Shown in pieces: positions 42,095-50,524 of a stretch of DNA of 64,000 nucleotides. The position numbers were made by a program, and so were the translations under genes. The stretch's first letter is position 1, and every line of letters starts with the position of its first letter. The notes beneath the pieces were generated by a model. That model worked only from the letters and a program-made list of their open reading frames with translations, did not search any database and was not told where the DNA came from. The stretch is from contig NZ_CP135963.1 of NCBI RefSeq assembly GCF_032460525.1, positions 3,038,001 through 3,102,000 on the forward strand, in the 5' to 3' direction. Source of the stretch: Geodermatophilus sp. DSM 44513. Lineage in GTDB: Bacteria; Actinomycetota; Actinomycetes; Mycobacteriales; Geodermatophilaceae.

Positions 42095-42537
42095 CACCAG
42101 TGCTCGCGGCCGATCCCGGTGATGACTCGGAGCTCGGAAGGAGGTGTTGTCCGACACCTGGGTCGCGGCCCGGACTCGACGCCGACTCGACACCCCAACG
42201 GCCCGGGTGTGTCCTGAGCGCCATCACCCGGCTCCGTCCCGGAACCCTCGCTGCACCTCGCGGGCCGGTGTGCAGTACTCCAGCCCAGCAGCGACGCCCG
42301 CCCAGGCCGGCGGCGACACGACCCGCAAGCAGATCCCCTGCGAGACGCCGGTGGCGAGGAGATCGACCGCGGAGACGTTGCCGTAGCGGGTTCCTCGTGC
42401 GGTGACGGCCGACCGATACAGCAGACCTGTCCCCGAAGACGGCCTCTGGGACATCCGGGACACCTGGAAGTCACTCGATCGGATGAGCCGGACGCGATGG
42501 ACACCTTCGGGCGAAGCGCGATGAGCACCATCTCGTC
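42095..42537. other. 443-bp gene-poor stretch
   Basis: No convincing gene. A small hairpin GGTGTTGTCCGACACC lies at about 42142. A CTGTCCCCGAAGACGGCC/TCTGGGACAT element at 42427-42453 belongs to the TGTCCCTGAAG hairpin family. On the minus strand a frame reading RGTRYGNVSAVDLLATG near 42370 looks protein-like but has no start and no relatives I can name. Confidence 0.5.
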
Positions 42538-42723
42538 ATGTCCGAGCCCCGACTGAAGCCGTGGCACCTGAGGCTCCTCGCCTTCGCCGCGACAGTGGTC
42601 GCGATGTACGCCATTGCCTTCGGCCTGCACATCGCTTGGCTGATCGCCCCGGCTGTCATCGTGGGACTCTGCTCTGTCGGTGAGTGGGCAGTGCGACAAA
42701 GGCAAGACCGACTGGAGCCCTGA
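42538..42723 (+). CDS. Small two-helix membrane protein
   Basis: 61 residues from ATG 42538. Helix 1 LRLLAFAATVVAMYAIAFGL, helix 2 IAWLIAPAVIVGLCSVG, then a charged tail RQRQDRLEP. No family recognised. Probably real because of the ordered membrane pattern, but it is short and the start lacks a strong RBS. Confidence 0.5.
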   Translation: MSEPRLKPWHLRLLAFAATVVAMYAIAFGLHIAWLIAPAVIVGLCSVGEWAVRQRQDRLEP

Positions 42724-42989
42724 GATCGCCCGTGTCCCTTGGTGGCACAGAGGACCGCCACGGGACACCGGCCGAGCTCGTCGTGAGGGGAGCATGAGAG
42801 CCAGGCCGCGACTGGTCGCGCGGCGGCGCGCACTCGCCGATGAAGGTCCGGACAAGGGCTTGGCGCTGCAGTCCCCTGGTCGGGCGATGTCAGGGTCATC
42901 CACCGAGCACGCAAGATCGGGGGCGTCATGGATGAGCCGGGTTCGAGAGCATGAAGTTCTGGTGCTCGTCTGACGAGACCCCGGCGGTG

Positions 42990-43211
42990 ATGGCAAGCCG
43001 CCTCATGCAGGCTCTTCTGCTCTTTGGCCTTGTGGTGCTCATCGGCGGCACCGTCGCCCTCTTCCATGTCCGCATGGAGCCGCCGGAGTTGCGGCCGTAC
43101 GTCGCGGTTCTGCTCGTGGTGGCCGCCTGCCTACAGGTCTCCCTGCTCTGGCGTTCCGAGAAAGTGCGCCGCCACAAGCGCAAGCTCGATGATCGATCAC
43201 CAGGGCGCTAG
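42990..43211 (+). CDS. Small two-helix membrane protein
   Basis: 73 residues from ATG 42990 (MASRLMQALL); ATG 42951 would give 86. Helix 1 LLLFGLVVLIGGTVALF, short loop RMEPPELRP, helix 2 YVAVLLVVAACLQVSLLW, basic tail RRHKRKLDDRSPGR. No family recognised. Between it and the previous small gene are 266 bp with repeat fragments (GTGTCCCTTGG near 42731, CGCCACGGGACACC). Confidence 0.5.
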   Translation: MASRLMQALLLFGLVVLIGGTVALFHVRMEPPELRPYVAVLLVVAACLQVSLLWRSEKVRRHKRKLDDRSPGR

Positions 43212-43217
43212 CAAGAC

Positions 43218-43302
43218 AGCCTGTCTCCGACAGCCGCCTGGAGAGACAGGTCCGAGGTCTCGCTCCGACGTCACGGCACAGGGATCTCTCCTCGGGACGC
43301 CG
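43218..43302. repeat. Dispersed repeat fragments
   Basis: CTGTCTC and GAGACAG arms enclose CGACAGCCGCCTG (43220-43250), followed by GGATCTCTCCTCGGGACGCC at 43281-43300. Both resemble the intergenic repeat families of the right half. Confidence 0.5.
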
Positions 43303-43379
43303 GTTGGTGCGCGCCGGATCTCTCCCCGTCATGATCCTGCACGGAGGAGCACGGCGCAGGCGGGGACAGGAGGTGAGCG

Positions 43380-44006
43380 GTGACGACCAAGATCGACCTC
43401 AGGAAGGAGCTCGACGCCTACCAGGCGACCGTCCACCAGTTCCGGCTCGTCGACGTCCCCGAGCTGCAGTACCTCATGATCGACGGGCACGGGGACCCCA
43501 ACACCTCGCCGGCGTTCACGCAGGCAGCCGCAGCGCTCTACCCGGTGGCCTACAAGCTGAAGTTCGCCAGCAAGCGCGACCTGGGACGCGACTACGTCGT
43601 CATGCCACTGGAAGGGCTGTGGTGGGCCGAGGAGATGGAGTCCTTCACCACCTCGCGCGACAAGTCCCGGTGGGACTGGACGCTGATGATCATGGTGCCG
43701 GGATGGATCGATCACGACCTCTTCGCCACCGCCGTGCGGCAGGCCGGCGCGAAGAACCACCCGGCTCGACTGGACGACGTCCGCCTGCAGGCCCTCCGCG
43801 AGGGCCGGTGCGTGCAGACGCTGCACATCGGCTCCTACGACGACGAGGCGGCCGTGCTGGCGCGGATGCACCACGACGTCATCCCGGCCCGTGGCCTGCG
43901 CATGGTCGGCCGGCACCACGAGATCTACCTCGGCGATGCCCGCAAGGTCGCATCCGACCGGCTGCGCACCATCCTGCGGCAGCCCGTCCGTGCCGTTGGC
44001 GAGTGA
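43380..44006 (+). CDS. GyrI-like small-molecule-binding protein
   Basis: 208 residues from GTG 43380, AGGTGAGCG upstream. The SOUL/GyrI-type beta-alpha fold is recognisable: FRLVDVPELQYLMIDGHGDP near 21-40, WTLMIMVPGWI near 100, TLHIGSYDDEAAVLARMH near 147, LRMVGRHHEIYLGDARK near 172. These proteins bind amphipathic compounds or act as small hydrolases. No adjacent regulator; function open. Confidence 0.87.
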   Translation: MTTKIDLRKELDAYQATVHQFRLVDVPELQYLMIDGHGDPNTSPAFTQAAAALYPVAYKLKFASKRDLGRDYVVMPLEGLWWAEEMESFTTSRDKSRWDWTLMIMVPGWIDHDLFATAVRQAGAKNHPARLDDVRLQALREGRCVQTLHIGSYDDEAAVLARMHHDVIPARGLRMVGRHHEIYLGDARKVASDRLRTILRQPVRAVGE

Positions 44007-44084
44007 CGAGCGGCACGTCACGGGCGGGCTCGGCGGGACGTGTCGGACCAGGGCCGAGGGTGCGCGGGCCTAGGGTCGAGGGCC

Positions 44085-44924
44085 ATGAGGCGGCTGTCCC
44101 GGAGGCTGCGCGCCGGGTTGATCGCCACGGTCGTCCTCCTGGTGGTCGCCGGTGGGGTCGTCGCGTGGCTGGCCCGCTTTCCGGCCGACGTCCAGCCGCT
44201 GGCGGGGACCCCGTTCCGACTCGAGGTGCAAGACGGTGTGCCCGCCGGGGAGGTGGCGCAGCTGCGCGACGGGCTGCGCGCGATCGACGGCTACCTGGAC
44301 GCCGAGGTCGGGGTGGACGTGCCCGGCCCCGTGCAGGTGCGCGTGTCGTGGTCGCAGGGCTGCGGGTTCCTCCTCGGTCCGACGTCGGTGGCCACGGCCT
44401 GGGTCGACGGTGCGGACTTCATCTGCCTGAACGCCGCGCACCCCCGTTGGCGCCAGGCCGTCAGCGAGGACCGGCGGTATCCGGCCTACGTCGCCGCGCA
44501 CGAGCACGTGCACAACCTGCAGGCGCACCTGGGCTGCTTCCGGGACGGCGAGGACCACGAGTGGCAGTGGCTGTTCGAGGGCATGGCCGAGCACCTCGCC
44601 TACGCGGCCCTGATCCAGGCGGGCCTGGCCACGCAGCAGGACGCCGACGACCACATCAGCAGGTTCGGCGGGCTGCCCGAGGCGGGCGACGAGCTCGGTG
44701 ACTACGAGCGCAGCTCGGCCGCCGCAGCCGACGCCTACGGCCTGTTCCAGCTCGGCGCACGGGTACTGGCCGAGACCTCCGGGCCCGCCGCGTTCGCCGA
44801 CTTCTGCCGCGCGGTGGCCGGCGGCCAGCCGTGGCGGGAGAGCTTCGCGGACTCCTTCGGGATGTCGGTCGAGGACCTCTACGACGAGGTCGCGGCCCGC
44901 CGGCGGACTCTGCCCACGCCCTAG
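44085..44924 (+). CDS. Membrane-anchored putative zinc metallopeptidase
   Basis: 279 residues, ATG 44085. One N-terminal membrane helix (LIATVVLLVVAGGVVAWL, about 12-30), so the rest is extracytoplasmic. HEHVH at about 139-143 fits HExxH, with a Glu downstream in FEGMAEHLAY (about 165) at a gluzincin-like distance of about 26 residues. Four Cys (near 93, 114, 151 and in the C-terminal DFCRAV) might form disulphides. No named family comes to mind. Protease activity is inferred from the motif alone. Confidence 0.7.
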   Translation: MRRLSRRLRAGLIATVVLLVVAGGVVAWLARFPADVQPLAGTPFRLEVQDGVPAGEVAQLRDGLRAIDGYLDAEVGVDVPGPVQVRVSWSQGCGFLLGPTSVATAWVDGADFICLNAAHPRWRQAVSEDRRYPAYVAAHEHVHNLQAHLGCFRDGEDHEWQWLFEGMAEHLAYAALIQAGLATQQDADDHISRFGGLPEAGDELGDYERSSAAAADAYGLFQLGARVLAETSGPAAFADFCRAVAGGQPWRESFADSFGMSVEDLYDEVAARRRTLPTP

Positions 44925-45088
44925 CCGACGCGGGAAGCCCACGTCGACGCCTCGGTCATGGACACGCCGGAACGACCGCAGGCCCGTCCTGCCGCCGACG
45001 CCCCTCCGCGCCGCCGCCGGAGCAGCCCCCACGGGACGACGGCCTCAGGTGCAGTCCCGCCCCGGAGCGGGTTCGCTGGCCGTTCGGC

Positions 45089-46480
45089 CTACGGGATGAG
45101 GTCGGCGAGGCGTCGCACCCCTGCGGTGAGCTGCTCCTCGGTGGCGCCGGCGTAACTCAGGCGAAGATGGGGTGCGGGCGGCTCGGTGACGAAGTAGGGC
45201 CGCCCGGCTCCGACGAGCAGGTCCTGCGCACGGGCGCGGGCGGCGAGGTCGACGTCGTCGACGTCGGGCGGCAGGCACAGCCACAGGTGCAGGCCGCCGC
45301 GTGGAATCGCAGCCGGGGCGACGTGCGGCAGGTGTCGCCGCAATTCGGCGGCCAGGTGGTCACGGCGCCGACGCAGCGCAGTGGCCAGCCGGTGCAGGTG
45401 CCGTGGCCAGGCCGGAGCGCCGAGGAGCTCGAGCGCGGTCTCCTGCAGGGGGCGGGGAACGCCGAAGTCCTCGACGAGGCGCACGGCGGCCAACCGGGCT
45501 GCGGCCGGACCGCGGGCGACCAGCGCGCCGACGCGCAGGCTGGGCGTGACGGCCTTGGACAGCGAGGACAGGTGCACCACGTGCCCGTCGACGTCGTCGT
45601 GCAGCAGCGGCGGCGGGGCGGGCGCGTCGAGGGCAAGGTGACGGGCCCAGTCGTCCTCGAGGACGAACGCGCCGGCGTCGCGGGCGGCGGCCAGGACCTG
45701 CGGGCGCCGCCCGGGCTCGAGCACCGTGCCGGTGGGGTTGGCGTAGGTGGGCTGGGTGTACAGCAACCGTGCGCCGGTCGTGGCGAACGCCGCGGGCAAC
45801 AGGTCCGCGCGCAGCCCACCGACGTCGGTGGGCACCGGCACCGGTCGCAGCCCAGCGGCACGCGCAGCGGCCAGCGCACCCAGGTAGGTGGGCACCTCGA
45901 CCAGTACCGGCGCTCCGGGTGGGGCAAGGGCGCGCAGCGCCGCGGACAGCCCCGCCTGCCCGCCGGGGACCACCAGCACGTCACCGGGGTCGGCGCCCGC
46001 CACGGCGGCGAGCAGGGAGCGCAGCTCGGGCAGGCCCGCGGCAGGAGCCAGCGCCCATCCACCGGGCCGGCGGGCCGCCCGCACCGCAGCAGCGGAGAGC
46101 GCGGCCAGCGGCTGCAGGTCCGGCGACGGGTAACCGGTGGACAGCACCAGGACGCCGGGAGCAGCGGGTGCGAGCAGGGCGGCGACGTCCCGGCCGTCGA
46201 CCCGCGCCTCACCGAGGGCCACGGTCTGCCAGCCGGTGTCCGGCCGGCCCTGCCGCGCGCCCTGGCCGTGCCGGTGCGCGACGAAGGTGCCCCGGCCGGC
46301 CTCGGCGACCAGGACGCCCTCGGCCACCAGACGGGCGACAGCCCGTGCGACGGTGCCGGGGCCCACGTCGAGTTCGGCCATGAGCGCACGGGTCGATGGC
46401 AGCCGGGTGCCCGGCTGCGCCGCCGCGGCACGGCCGCGCATGGCTCGGGCTACACGGGCCGTGCTGCTACCGTCATCCAT
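45089..46480 (-). CDS. MocR-type regulator: GntR HTH fused to PLP aminotransferase fold
   Basis: 463 residues, ATG at 46480 (MDDGSSTARVARAM). N-terminal winged helix LPSTRALMAELDVGPGTVAR near 25-44. Aminotransferase-like domain from about 90: LVVPGGQAGLSAAL, YTQPTYANPTG near 255, PLP Lys in SSLSKAVTPSLRVG near 311. MocR proteins sense PLP-linked amines. The ATG overlaps the ATG of the divergent EamA exporter, and direct repeats flank both starts, so it most likely regulates that gene and itself. Confidence 0.92.
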   Translation of the reverse strand: MDDGSSTARVARAMRGRAAAAQPGTRLPSTRALMAELDVGPGTVARAVARLVAEGVLVAEAGRGTFVAHRHGQGARQGRPDTGWQTVALGEARVDGRDVAALLAPAAPGVLVLSTGYPSPDLQPLAALSAAAVRAARRPGGWALAPAAGLPELRSLLAAVAGADPGDVLVVPGGQAGLSAALRALAPPGAPVLVEVPTYLGALAAARAAGLRPVPVPTDVGGLRADLLPAAFATTGARLLYTQPTYANPTGTVLEPGRRPQVLAAARDAGAFVLEDDWARHLALDAPAPPPLLHDDVDGHVVHLSSLSKAVTPSLRVGALVARGPAAARLAAVRLVEDFGVPRPLQETALELLGAPAWPRHLHRLATALRRRRDHLAAELRRHLPHVAPAAIPRGGLHLWLCLPPDVDDVDLAARARAQDLLVGAGRPYFVTEPPAPHLRLSYAGATEEQLTAGVRRLADLIP

Positions 46481-46505
46481 GTCAGGTGAGAGTAGCGCTA
46501 CCGTC
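46466..46505. promoter_or_regulatory. Candidate MocR operator: GCTACCGTC direct repeats
   Basis: GCTACCGTC at 46466-46474 and again at 46497-46505, 31 bp apart (three helical turns). The palindrome GTAGCGCTAC (46492-46501) overlaps the second. Direct repeats about three turns apart are the known binding layout of the MocR regulator GabR. The two divergent start codons (46478-46481) lie between the copies. Confidence 0.65.
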
Positions 46506-47420
46506 GATGAGCGCCGGCTGCTACTACACGGCCAAGCCTGGGGCTCCGTGGGCGTGCTGGCCTTCAGCCTGAGCCTGCCCACCACGCAGGTCGCGGTCCG
46601 CGAGCTCGGCCCGACGTTCGCCACGGCCGGACGGGCCGTGGCCGCCGCCGTCCTGGCTGCCGGCTACCTCACCTGGCGCCGCGCCCGGCTCCCCGACCGG
46701 TCGCTGCTGCCCAGCCTGCTGCTCGTCGCCGCCGGCGTGGTCGTGGGCTTCCCGCTGTTCACCGCGCTCGCCTTGCAGCACACCGACAGCGCGCACGGCG
46801 CAGTCATCGTCGGCCTGCTCCCGGCCGCCACCGCTGTGGCCGGGGTGTTGCGCACCGGGGAGCGACCGTCGCCGGCGTTCTGGGCCGCCTGCGCTGCCGG
46901 TGCGGTCGCGGTCGCCGTCTTCGCACTGGTGCAAGGACGCGGCCTGCCGACCACCGACGACGCGCTCACCGTCGCAGCCGTCGTGTGCGCCGCCGTCGGC
47001 TACGCCGAAGGTGCCCGGCTCGCCCCGGTGCTCGGCGCCGACCAGGTGATCTGCTGGGCGCTGCTGCTCAGCACCCCCGTCCTGCTGCCCGTGCTGCTCA
47101 TGGACGTCGCCATCCAGCCGCCCGCGGCCGGCGCTTCGGGCTGGGCCTGCTTCGCCTACACCGCCGCGGTCAGCATGTTCCTCGGCTTCTTCGCCTGGTA
47201 CCGCGGGCTCGCCCTCGGCGGAGTCGCCAAGGTCAGCCAGGTCCAGCTCGCCCAGCCGCTGCTCACCGTCGCCGAATCCGTGCTCCTGTTCGGCCAGGAA
47301 CTCGACCCCACGGTCCTCCCCGCCGCCCTCGCCGTCCTCGCCTGTGTCGCGGCGGCCCAACGCACCCGGGTGCAACGCCAGCGCGCCGCCCGTTACCCGG
47401 AGGCACCCTTCCCAGGCTGA
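46479..47420 (+). CDS. EamA/DMT-family transporter
   Basis: 313 residues from ATG 46479, overlapping the divergent regulator's ATG. Ten hydrophobic segments in two halves: QAWGSVGVLAFSLSLPTTQV near 18 and GVVVGFPLFTALALQHTDSA near 85, second half from about 165 with AYTAAVSMFLGFFAWYRGLA near 230. EamA proteins export amino acids or metabolites. The pairing with a MocR regulator points to an amine or amino-acid-like substrate. Confidence 0.9.
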   Translation: MSGESSATVDERRLLLHGQAWGSVGVLAFSLSLPTTQVAVRELGPTFATAGRAVAAAVLAAGYLTWRRARLPDRSLLPSLLLVAAGVVVGFPLFTALALQHTDSAHGAVIVGLLPAATAVAGVLRTGERPSPAFWAACAAGAVAVAVFALVQGRGLPTTDDALTVAAVVCAAVGYAEGARLAPVLGADQVICWALLLSTPVLLPVLLMDVAIQPPAAGASGWACFAYTAAVSMFLGFFAWYRGLALGGVAKVSQVQLAQPLLTVAESVLLFGQELDPTVLPAALAVLACVAAAQRTRVQRQRAARYPEAPFPG

Positions 47421-47474
47421 CCCCGCGACCCGCAACCGTCCCGCTGAGGGATCGGCCTCCGGTCGCCTTCCTCC

Positions 47475-49121
47475 CTAGCGAGCGTGCTGCCGCAGGAGGA
47501 ACCGTTGGACCTTCCCGCTGGGCGTCTTGGGCAGAGCGGGGACGAAGTCGATGCGGCGGGGGTAGGCGTGCGCGGCGTAGCGGGTGCGGACCATCGTCTG
47601 CAGTTCATCGGCCAGTGCCTCGCTGGGCTCCGTGTCCTGCCGGAGGACGACGAACGCGGTCACGACCTCGCCGCGCAGCTGGTCCGGGAGGCCGACGACG
47701 GCACACTCGGCGACGGCCTGGTGCGTGCAGAGGACGGATTCGACGTCGAAGGGACCGATGCGGTAGCCGGCCGAGAGGATCACGTCGTCGTCGCGGCCCG
47801 TGAAGAAGAGGAAGCCGTCGGCGTCCATGTGACCGCTGTCGCCGGTGAGGTAGTAACGGCCGTCGCCGGCGTAGCGCTGCGCGGTCAGTTCGGCGTCCTG
47901 GTGGTAGCCGGTGAAGCAGAACAGCGGGCTCGCCGGTACGTCCAGGGCGACCCTGCCGACCGTGCCCACGGCAGCGGGGACGTCCGCGTCCGGGTCGAGG
48001 ACGACCGCTGTGAACCCGGGCAGGGCGCGTCCCATGGAAGCGGGACGCAGTGGGGCGCGCAGTTCGGGGTGGTGGCTGTTGGCCACCACCATGCCGACCT
48101 CGGTCTGCCCGAAGTGGTCGTGCACCGGCACCCCCAGGACGCTGGTCGACCACTCGATGATGTCGGGGGTGAGTGGTTCTCCGGCGCTGGAGACGGCTCG
48201 GAGGACGAGACGATCCGGTATGGGAAGTCCGGAGCTCCGCACGGCCCGGAAGGCGGTGGGTGCCGCGGCGAGGTTGCTGACCCCCAGGTCACGGAGGACC
48301 CGGAGGAAGAGCTCCGGGGCGAAGGGGCCGTCGAGCAGGATGGTGCGTCGGCCGGCGGCCAGCGGCGCGACGACGGCGTAGAAGAGGCCGTAGGCCCAGC
48401 CGGGGTCGGCCGCGTTCCAGTAGACGTCATCGGCACGGACGTCGAGGCCGAACTCGTAGTAGGCATGGATCCCGGCCAGTGCCCGGGCGGGCACCACGAC
48501 GCCCTTGGGGTTGCCGGTCGTCCCCGACGTGTAGAACTGGATGACGGGCCCCTCCGGCCCCTGGGCGTGCGGGGCAGCGGCCCGCGCCGGCCCGCTCGCG
48601 ACACCGTCGAAGGGGATGTCGCCCTCGCGGGCATCCGCGCCGAGGACGACGATCCGCCACGGCGGGTCGGCGGGCATGTCCGGTCCCGCATCGAGCTTGG
48701 GACGCTGCTGGCTGTCGCAGACCACCAGCTCCGCGCCGGATGCCGCCAGGCGCAGCGCGATGGCCTGCGCGCCGAACGCGGTGAACAGCGGCACGTGCAC
48801 CGCACCGAGCCGCCACATCGCCAGCAGCGTGATCGGCAGCTCGACGCCCTTGGGGAGCAGTGTGGCGACCCGGGTGCCGGCGCGGACACCGAGCCGTGCC
48901 AGGCCGCCCGCGAGCTGCTCCGACCGGCGGCGCAGCTCGCCGTAGCTGAGGTCCTGGGAGGTCGTGCCGGCACGGACGACGGTGACGGCCACGCGGTCGG
49001 CGGGATGGCGGTCGCACAGGGCTTCGGCGACGGCGAGGTCGGCGGCCGAGTACTGGTCCACCAACTCCTCGACGCGCTGCTGCACGCTCGGGTCGCCCCT
49101 CCCCGTCCGGTCGGCGGTCAC
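47475..49121 (-). CDS. AMP-forming acyl-CoA synthetase
   Basis: 548 residues from GTG 49121, overlapping the upstream hydrolase stop by 4 bp. ATP-binding P-loop YTSGTTGNPKGVV near 182, then YWNAADPGWAYGLFYA near 223, FGQTEVGMV near 330, YYLTGDSGHMDADGF near 420, hinge FTGRDDDVILSAGYRIGP near 440, and catalytic Lys in PKTPSGKVQRFLLR at the end. All ANL-family motifs intact. Acetyl/propionyl- or medium-chain type by overall pattern. Partner serine hydrolase and divergent AraC regulator suggest an inducible catabolic unit for an ester whose acid is CoA-activated. Confidence 0.9.
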   Translation of the reverse strand: MTADRTGRGDPSVQQRVEELVDQYSAADLAVAEALCDRHPADRVAVTVVRAGTTSQDLSYGELRRRSEQLAGGLARLGVRAGTRVATLLPKGVELPITLLAMWRLGAVHVPLFTAFGAQAIALRLAASGAELVVCDSQQRPKLDAGPDMPADPPWRIVVLGADAREGDIPFDGVASGPARAAAPHAQGPEGPVIQFYTSGTTGNPKGVVVPARALAGIHAYYEFGLDVRADDVYWNAADPGWAYGLFYAVVAPLAAGRRTILLDGPFAPELFLRVLRDLGVSNLAAAPTAFRAVRSSGLPIPDRLVLRAVSSAGEPLTPDIIEWSTSVLGVPVHDHFGQTEVGMVVANSHHPELRAPLRPASMGRALPGFTAVVLDPDADVPAAVGTVGRVALDVPASPLFCFTGYHQDAELTAQRYAGDGRYYLTGDSGHMDADGFLFFTGRDDDVILSAGYRIGPFDVESVLCTHQAVAECAVVGLPDQLRGEVVTAFVVLRQDTEPSEALADELQTMVRTRYAAHAYPRRIDFVPALPKTPSGKVQRFLLRQHAR

Positions 49122-50281
49122 CGCAGGGCCGCCAGGACCATGTCCGAGATCCGCTGGGAGCGCACGACGTGGTCGGAGTCCTCCAGCGCGCCGGTGGTGA
49201 GCAGTGCGAACGCGACGTCCCGCTGGGGGTCGACCCAGAACAGGCTGGTCCCCGATCCCCACCCGCCGAAGGTGCGCGGGCTGCCCAGGTTCGGCAGCGG
49301 CCCCGGGGTCAACCCCTCGCCGCGGACGAAGAAGCCCAGGCCCACACTGCCGGGCCACGCGGCCCAGTGCCTGCTCGACAGCGCGTAGGTGAACAGTGAG
49401 TTGGGCAGGTCGCCGGTCCAGTTCCGGGTCGCCAGCTCGAGCATCGCCGGGGACAGCACCCGGTGCCCGTCAGCGATGCCGCCGGCGCGCAGCATGTCGG
49501 CGAACCGGAAGACGTCCCCGATCGTGGTGATGCAGCCGGCACCCGGGATCTCGGCGCCCTCCATCGCGAGCAGGGCACCCACCCCCTGCACCTCCTGGGG
49601 CTGGAACAGGCCGGCGGGCCGGCGATACCGGGGCACCACGGGGGCCACCGGGCGGCCGTTCTGCGGCGGCCCGAAGCTGGTGGAGGTCATGCCGACCGGC
49701 TCGAGGAGTTCCTCGGCGAGGATGCGGGAGAGCCCTCGACCCTCGGGATCGACGGCGACCAGCATCGAGCCCATGACCGCCTGAGCGGCCAGCAGCGAGT
49801 AGATGACCCGGGTCCCCGGCTCGGCCTCCGGCGCGGCGGCCGCGGCGTACTCCGTCCACTTCTCGTAGTAGATGAGGTCCTCCGGCGGCAGGGGTGCCAG
49901 GCCGGACAGGATCCCCGACGTGTGGGTCAACAGGTGCCAGAGCGCGACTCGGTGCTTCCCCCTGGCCTCGAAGCCGGGCAGGACCTCGTGGACGGGTTGG
50001 AGCAGGTTGAGCAGGCCGCGTTCTACATAGCTGAGGACGACGGTGTTGAAGAACTGCTTGCTGATCGAGAAGGGCACCAGCAGCTGGTCCTCGGTGAGCG
50101 GAGTCCCTGCTGCCCGATCGGCGAAGCCGACGACCTCCAGTGCAGTGAGGTCCCCGGCTCGCCCGACGGCGACCGCCGCCCCGTCGTAGAGCTCCCGGGC
50201 TATGTCGGACTCGAGGGCCTCGCGGACGCGGCGCAGACGGTCCGGATCGAAAGCGAGCACTCGGGGTGGCACCGTGGTCAC
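49118..50281 (-). CDS. Serine hydrolase, beta-lactamase/esterase family
   Basis: 387 residues from GTG 50281. SISK near 73-76 (Ser-x-x-Lys), Tyr of the second motif in RVIYSLLAAQ near 160, and a C-terminal FGGWGSGTS near 343 as the third-motif equivalent. No signal peptide, favouring a cytoplasmic esterase (EstB-like) over a beta-lactamase. First gene of a pair with the acyl-CoA synthetase: ester cleavage followed by CoA activation is a reasonable inference. Confidence 0.87.
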   Translation of the reverse strand: MTTVPPRVLAFDPDRLRRVREALESDIARELYDGAAVAVGRAGDLTALEVVGFADRAAGTPLTEDQLLVPFSISKQFFNTVVLSYVERGLLNLLQPVHEVLPGFEARGKHRVALWHLLTHTSGILSGLAPLPPEDLIYYEKWTEYAAAAAPEAEPGTRVIYSLLAAQAVMGSMLVAVDPEGRGLSRILAEELLEPVGMTSTSFGPPQNGRPVAPVVPRYRRPAGLFQPQEVQGVGALLAMEGAEIPGAGCITTIGDVFRFADMLRAGGIADGHRVLSPAMLELATRNWTGDLPNSLFTYALSSRHWAAWPGSVGLGFFVRGEGLTPGPLPNLGSPRTFGGWGSGTSLFWVDPQRDVAFALLTTGALEDSDHVVRSQRISDMVLAALR

Positions 50282-50472
50282 GTCGACACTCCTTCAGGCG
50301 GGGCAGGGGGCACTGTCGTCCGGGCCTCGAGCACCGACCCGTCGCGACCGCGGGTCGCCAGACGGACGGTTGATCGATGGAGAACGGTGGGCGGCGCATC
50401 GGCGAGGTGCGACCGTGCGCTCCGTGCGGCCCGGGGAGTTGATCGTGCAGGCGGGTGGTGAGCTGGGCCATA

Positions 50473-50503
50473 CTCATTCCGGCCAGACAGTTGCTCATTC
50501 CGG
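50473..50503 (+). promoter_or_regulatory. AraC-type operator: direct repeats 21 bp apart
   Basis: CTCATTCCGG at 50473-50482 and 50494-50503, start to start 21 bp (two helical turns), the spacing of the araI1/araI2 half sites. The bases after each copy also match partly (CCA/TCA). It lies 22 bp before the AraC gene start and 190 bp from the divergent hydrolase start. Confidence 0.65.
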
Positions 50504-50524
50504 TCAAGCCGCTAGTGTTCGCCC

